A stretch of 6,688 nucleotides of DNA, from contig CALGAO010000113.1 of the NCBI GenBank assembly GCA_937957685.1, positions 1 to 6,688 on the forward strand, read 5' to 3'. The notes under the pieces are model-generated. The model ran no database searches and was not told the origin of the DNA. It saw only the letters and a program-made list of their open reading frames with translations. The position numbers and the translations under genes are program-made. Of this stretch, positions 5,557 to 6,688 are shown one piece after another. The DNA is from an uncultured Paenibacillaceae bacterium (GTDB lineage: Bacteria; Bacillota; Bacilli; Paenibacillales; DA-C8). Each line of letters begins with the position of its first letter. Within the stretch, counting starts at the first letter, position 1.

Positions 5557-6579
5557 ATGCAGATGAGGGACAAGGATAGAATAAAGGTATTGGTCGTCGA
5601 TGATTCGATGCTGTTCCGCGAAGTGATCACGCGCGGCATATCGACTGACCCTGACATAGAAGTCATAGCAACGGCCAAGGATCCGTTCGAGGCAAGAGAC
5701 ATGATCATCGCCCATCATCCGCATATCATGATCTGTGATGTCCATATGCCCAGGATGAACGGCATTGAATTTCTGCGCCGGCTGCTCCCCCAGTATCAGA
5801 TCCCGGTGATCGTGGTGAGCACGCTCAGCAGCGCGGTGTTCGACGCGCTCGGCGCCGGCGCGGTTGATTTCATCACCAAGCCGGACGATCAGCTGATGAA
5901 TGTTGAGAACTTCATCGAGGAGTTGATCCAGAAGATCAAGGTCGCCTCCAAGGCGAAGCTGGTGCAGCATGCCAGAAGCTCGTCGGAGCAGTCGGGACCG
6001 CTGCAGCATCAGACGAGCAAGAAAATGATCGCGATCGCCGCCTCCACGGGAGGGACGGAGGCGATCTATACCATCCTCCAGTCACTGCCCAGGGAGATGC
6101 CCGGCATGGTGATCGTCCAGCACATCCCGCCGAGGTTCTCGAAGATGTTCGCTGAGCGGATGAATCAGGTATTGCCTTTCGAGGTCAAGGAGGCGGAGAC
6201 GGGCGACATCGTGGAGTGGGGCAGGGTCCTGATCGCGCCGGGAGACCGGCACATGCGCGTCCGCAGGGTCGGAGACCGGTTCAAGGTGGAGTGCTTCCAC
6301 GGGGACAAGGTGAGCGGCCATCGCCCGTCAGCCGACGTGCTGTTCGAGTCCGTGGCCCGCGAAGCGGGAGATCAGGCTGTCGGTATCATCCTGACCGGGA
6401 TGGGTTACGACGGAGCCAAGGGCTTGCTGGCCATGAAGCGAAGAGGGGCAAGGACGATCGGCCAGGATGAGTCGTCGTCTGTCGTATACGGGATGCCCAA
6501 GGTGGCGTATGAGATCGGGGCCGTGGAGAAGCAGGTTCCGCTTGCCCGCATCCCGCGGGCGCTTGGCTCCATGCTGTGA
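5557..6579 (+). CDS. cheB: Receptor methylesterase / glutamine deamidase CheB
   Basis: CheB removes methyl groups from receptor glutamates and deamidates selected glutamines; CheA activates it by phosphorylation. The 340-residue protein has a receiver domain (about 8-125) with acidic pocket D15-D16, phospho-acceptor D61 in CDVHMPRMNG, T89 and K108. A polar linker (about 130-153) leads to the esterase domain. The catalytic triad is visible: S163 in AASTGG, H189 in VQHIPPRFS and D285 in GMGYDGAKG. These lie one residue from the E. coli positions I recall (S164, H190, D286). Length and domain order are normal. It is the last gene of the operon, 11 bp after cheR. With no CheD in the window, CheB is the obvious enzyme for converting receptor Q300 to glutamate. 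Confidence 0.97.
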   Translation: MQMRDKDRIKVLVVDDSMLFREVITRGISTDPDIEVIATAKDPFEARDMIIAHHPHIMICDVHMPRMNGIEFLRRLLPQYQIPVIVVSTLSSAVFDALGAGAVDFITKPDDQLMNVENFIEELIQKIKVASKAKLVQHARSSSEQSGPLQHQTSKKMIAIAASTGGTEAIYTILQSLPREMPGMVIVQHIPPRFSKMFAERMNQVLPFEVKEAETGDIVEWGRVLIAPGDRHMRVRRVGDRFKVECFHGDKVSGHRPSADVLFESVAREAGDQAVGIILTGMGYDGAKGLLAMKRRGARTIGQDESSSVVYGMPKVAYEIGAVEKQVPLARIPRALGSML

Positions 6580-6593
6580 AACTTAGGGAATCA

Positions 6594-6622
6594 TTGATTT
6601 TTTGGATCAAGTGTGATATTTT
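6594..6622 (+). promoter_or_regulatory. Possible promoter for a gene beyond the window
   Basis: TTGATT (6594-6599) and TATTTT (6617-6622) are 17 bp apart, each matching four of six consensus bases. It lies in AT-rich DNA right after the operon and points out of the window. The match could be chance in AT-rich sequence, and it overlaps the weak hairpin described for the same region. Confidence 0.3.
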
Positions 6623-6645
6623 AAAAAGAGTCATATCCACATGAA

Positions 6646-6657
6646 ACACCCGGGTGT
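6646..6657. repeat. 12-bp perfect palindrome ACACCCGGGTGT
   Basis: The two halves meet with no spacer, so this cannot form a normal RNA hairpin but could bind a dimeric regulator. It lies 23 bp past the possible -10 element at 6617-6622, in GC content unlike its surroundings. A repressor operator is one reading; chance is another. Confidence 0.35.
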
Positions 6658-6688
6658 GTGTAACATAACCCTCTGATCAGGAAAGGAT

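Larger units (their letters stand above)
6580..6688. other. AT-rich region after cheB, no gene
   Basis: No coding sequence or strong terminator is visible. Bases 6590-6617 can form an imperfect AT-rich hairpin: ATCA and TTGAT pair with ATCAA and TGAT, with a three-base bulge. ATTTT follows, so at best this is a weak terminator for the operon. GTGATAT (6613-6619) and ATATCCAC (6633-6640) form an inverted repeat with one extra C. The last bases, AGGAAAGGA near 6679-6687, could be a ribosome binding site for a gene beginning outside the window. Confidence 0.4.

Noticed and set aside
6655..6688. The 5' end of another group II intron (GTGTG start)
   Set aside because: GTGTG alone is too short and common; no other 5' intron features are visible in the remaining bases.

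Overview
This window holds a compact chemotaxis operon on the + strand, cheA - cheW - MCP gene - cheR - cheB, preceded by a regulated leader. The coding sequences are moderately GC-rich, with AGGAGG-type ribosome binding sites. A Gram-positive-style sigma-A promoter, a c-di-GMP-I riboswitch ahead of an intrinsic terminator, and a bacterial group II intron end all point to a Firmicute, most likely of the Paenibacillus/Cohnella kind. That placement is inference; no marker gene is present.

Bases 1-77 are the 3' end of a group II intron on the same strand: a textbook domain V hairpin, then domain VI with a bulged branch-point adenosine, ending in AT at base 77. A good promoter (TTGTGA, 17 bp, TGtTACAAT) follows at 105-133. 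Next come a c-di-GMP-I (GEMM-I) aptamer (about 161-255) and a perfect 8-bp terminator stem with seven Ts (278-306), 33 bases ahead of cheA. A 7-nt segment of the aptamer (168-174) is exactly complementary to 276-282 on the terminator's 5' side. This suggests an OFF switch in which c-di-GMP stops transcription of the whole operon.

CheA (340-2340) is a complete five-domain histidine kinase. CheW (2361-2859) is complete only if one extra base near 2778-2781 is ignored; as written, its last part is out of frame. The receptor (2951-4645) has two membrane segments, a four-helix-bundle-type sensor, a HAMP domain and a signalling hairpin that appears to have the length of E. coli Tsr (36-heptad class). 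CheR (4733-5545) and CheB (5557-6579) are intact and carry all the catalytic residues I can check. Together they encode a receptor array core plus methylation-based adaptation. No CheY, CheC, CheD or CheX lies in the window, so the output regulator must be encoded elsewhere. Hairpins without T-tracts sit in both gaps beside the receptor gene.

Bases 6580-6688 contain no gene. They are AT-rich and hold a possible promoter, an inverted repeat and a 12-bp palindrome, and probably lead into a gene outside the window. Overall this is a recognisable chemotaxis operon. The points worth a second look are the second-messenger riboswitch over the whole operon, the adjacent intron and the cheW frameshift; I do not see a wholly new system.
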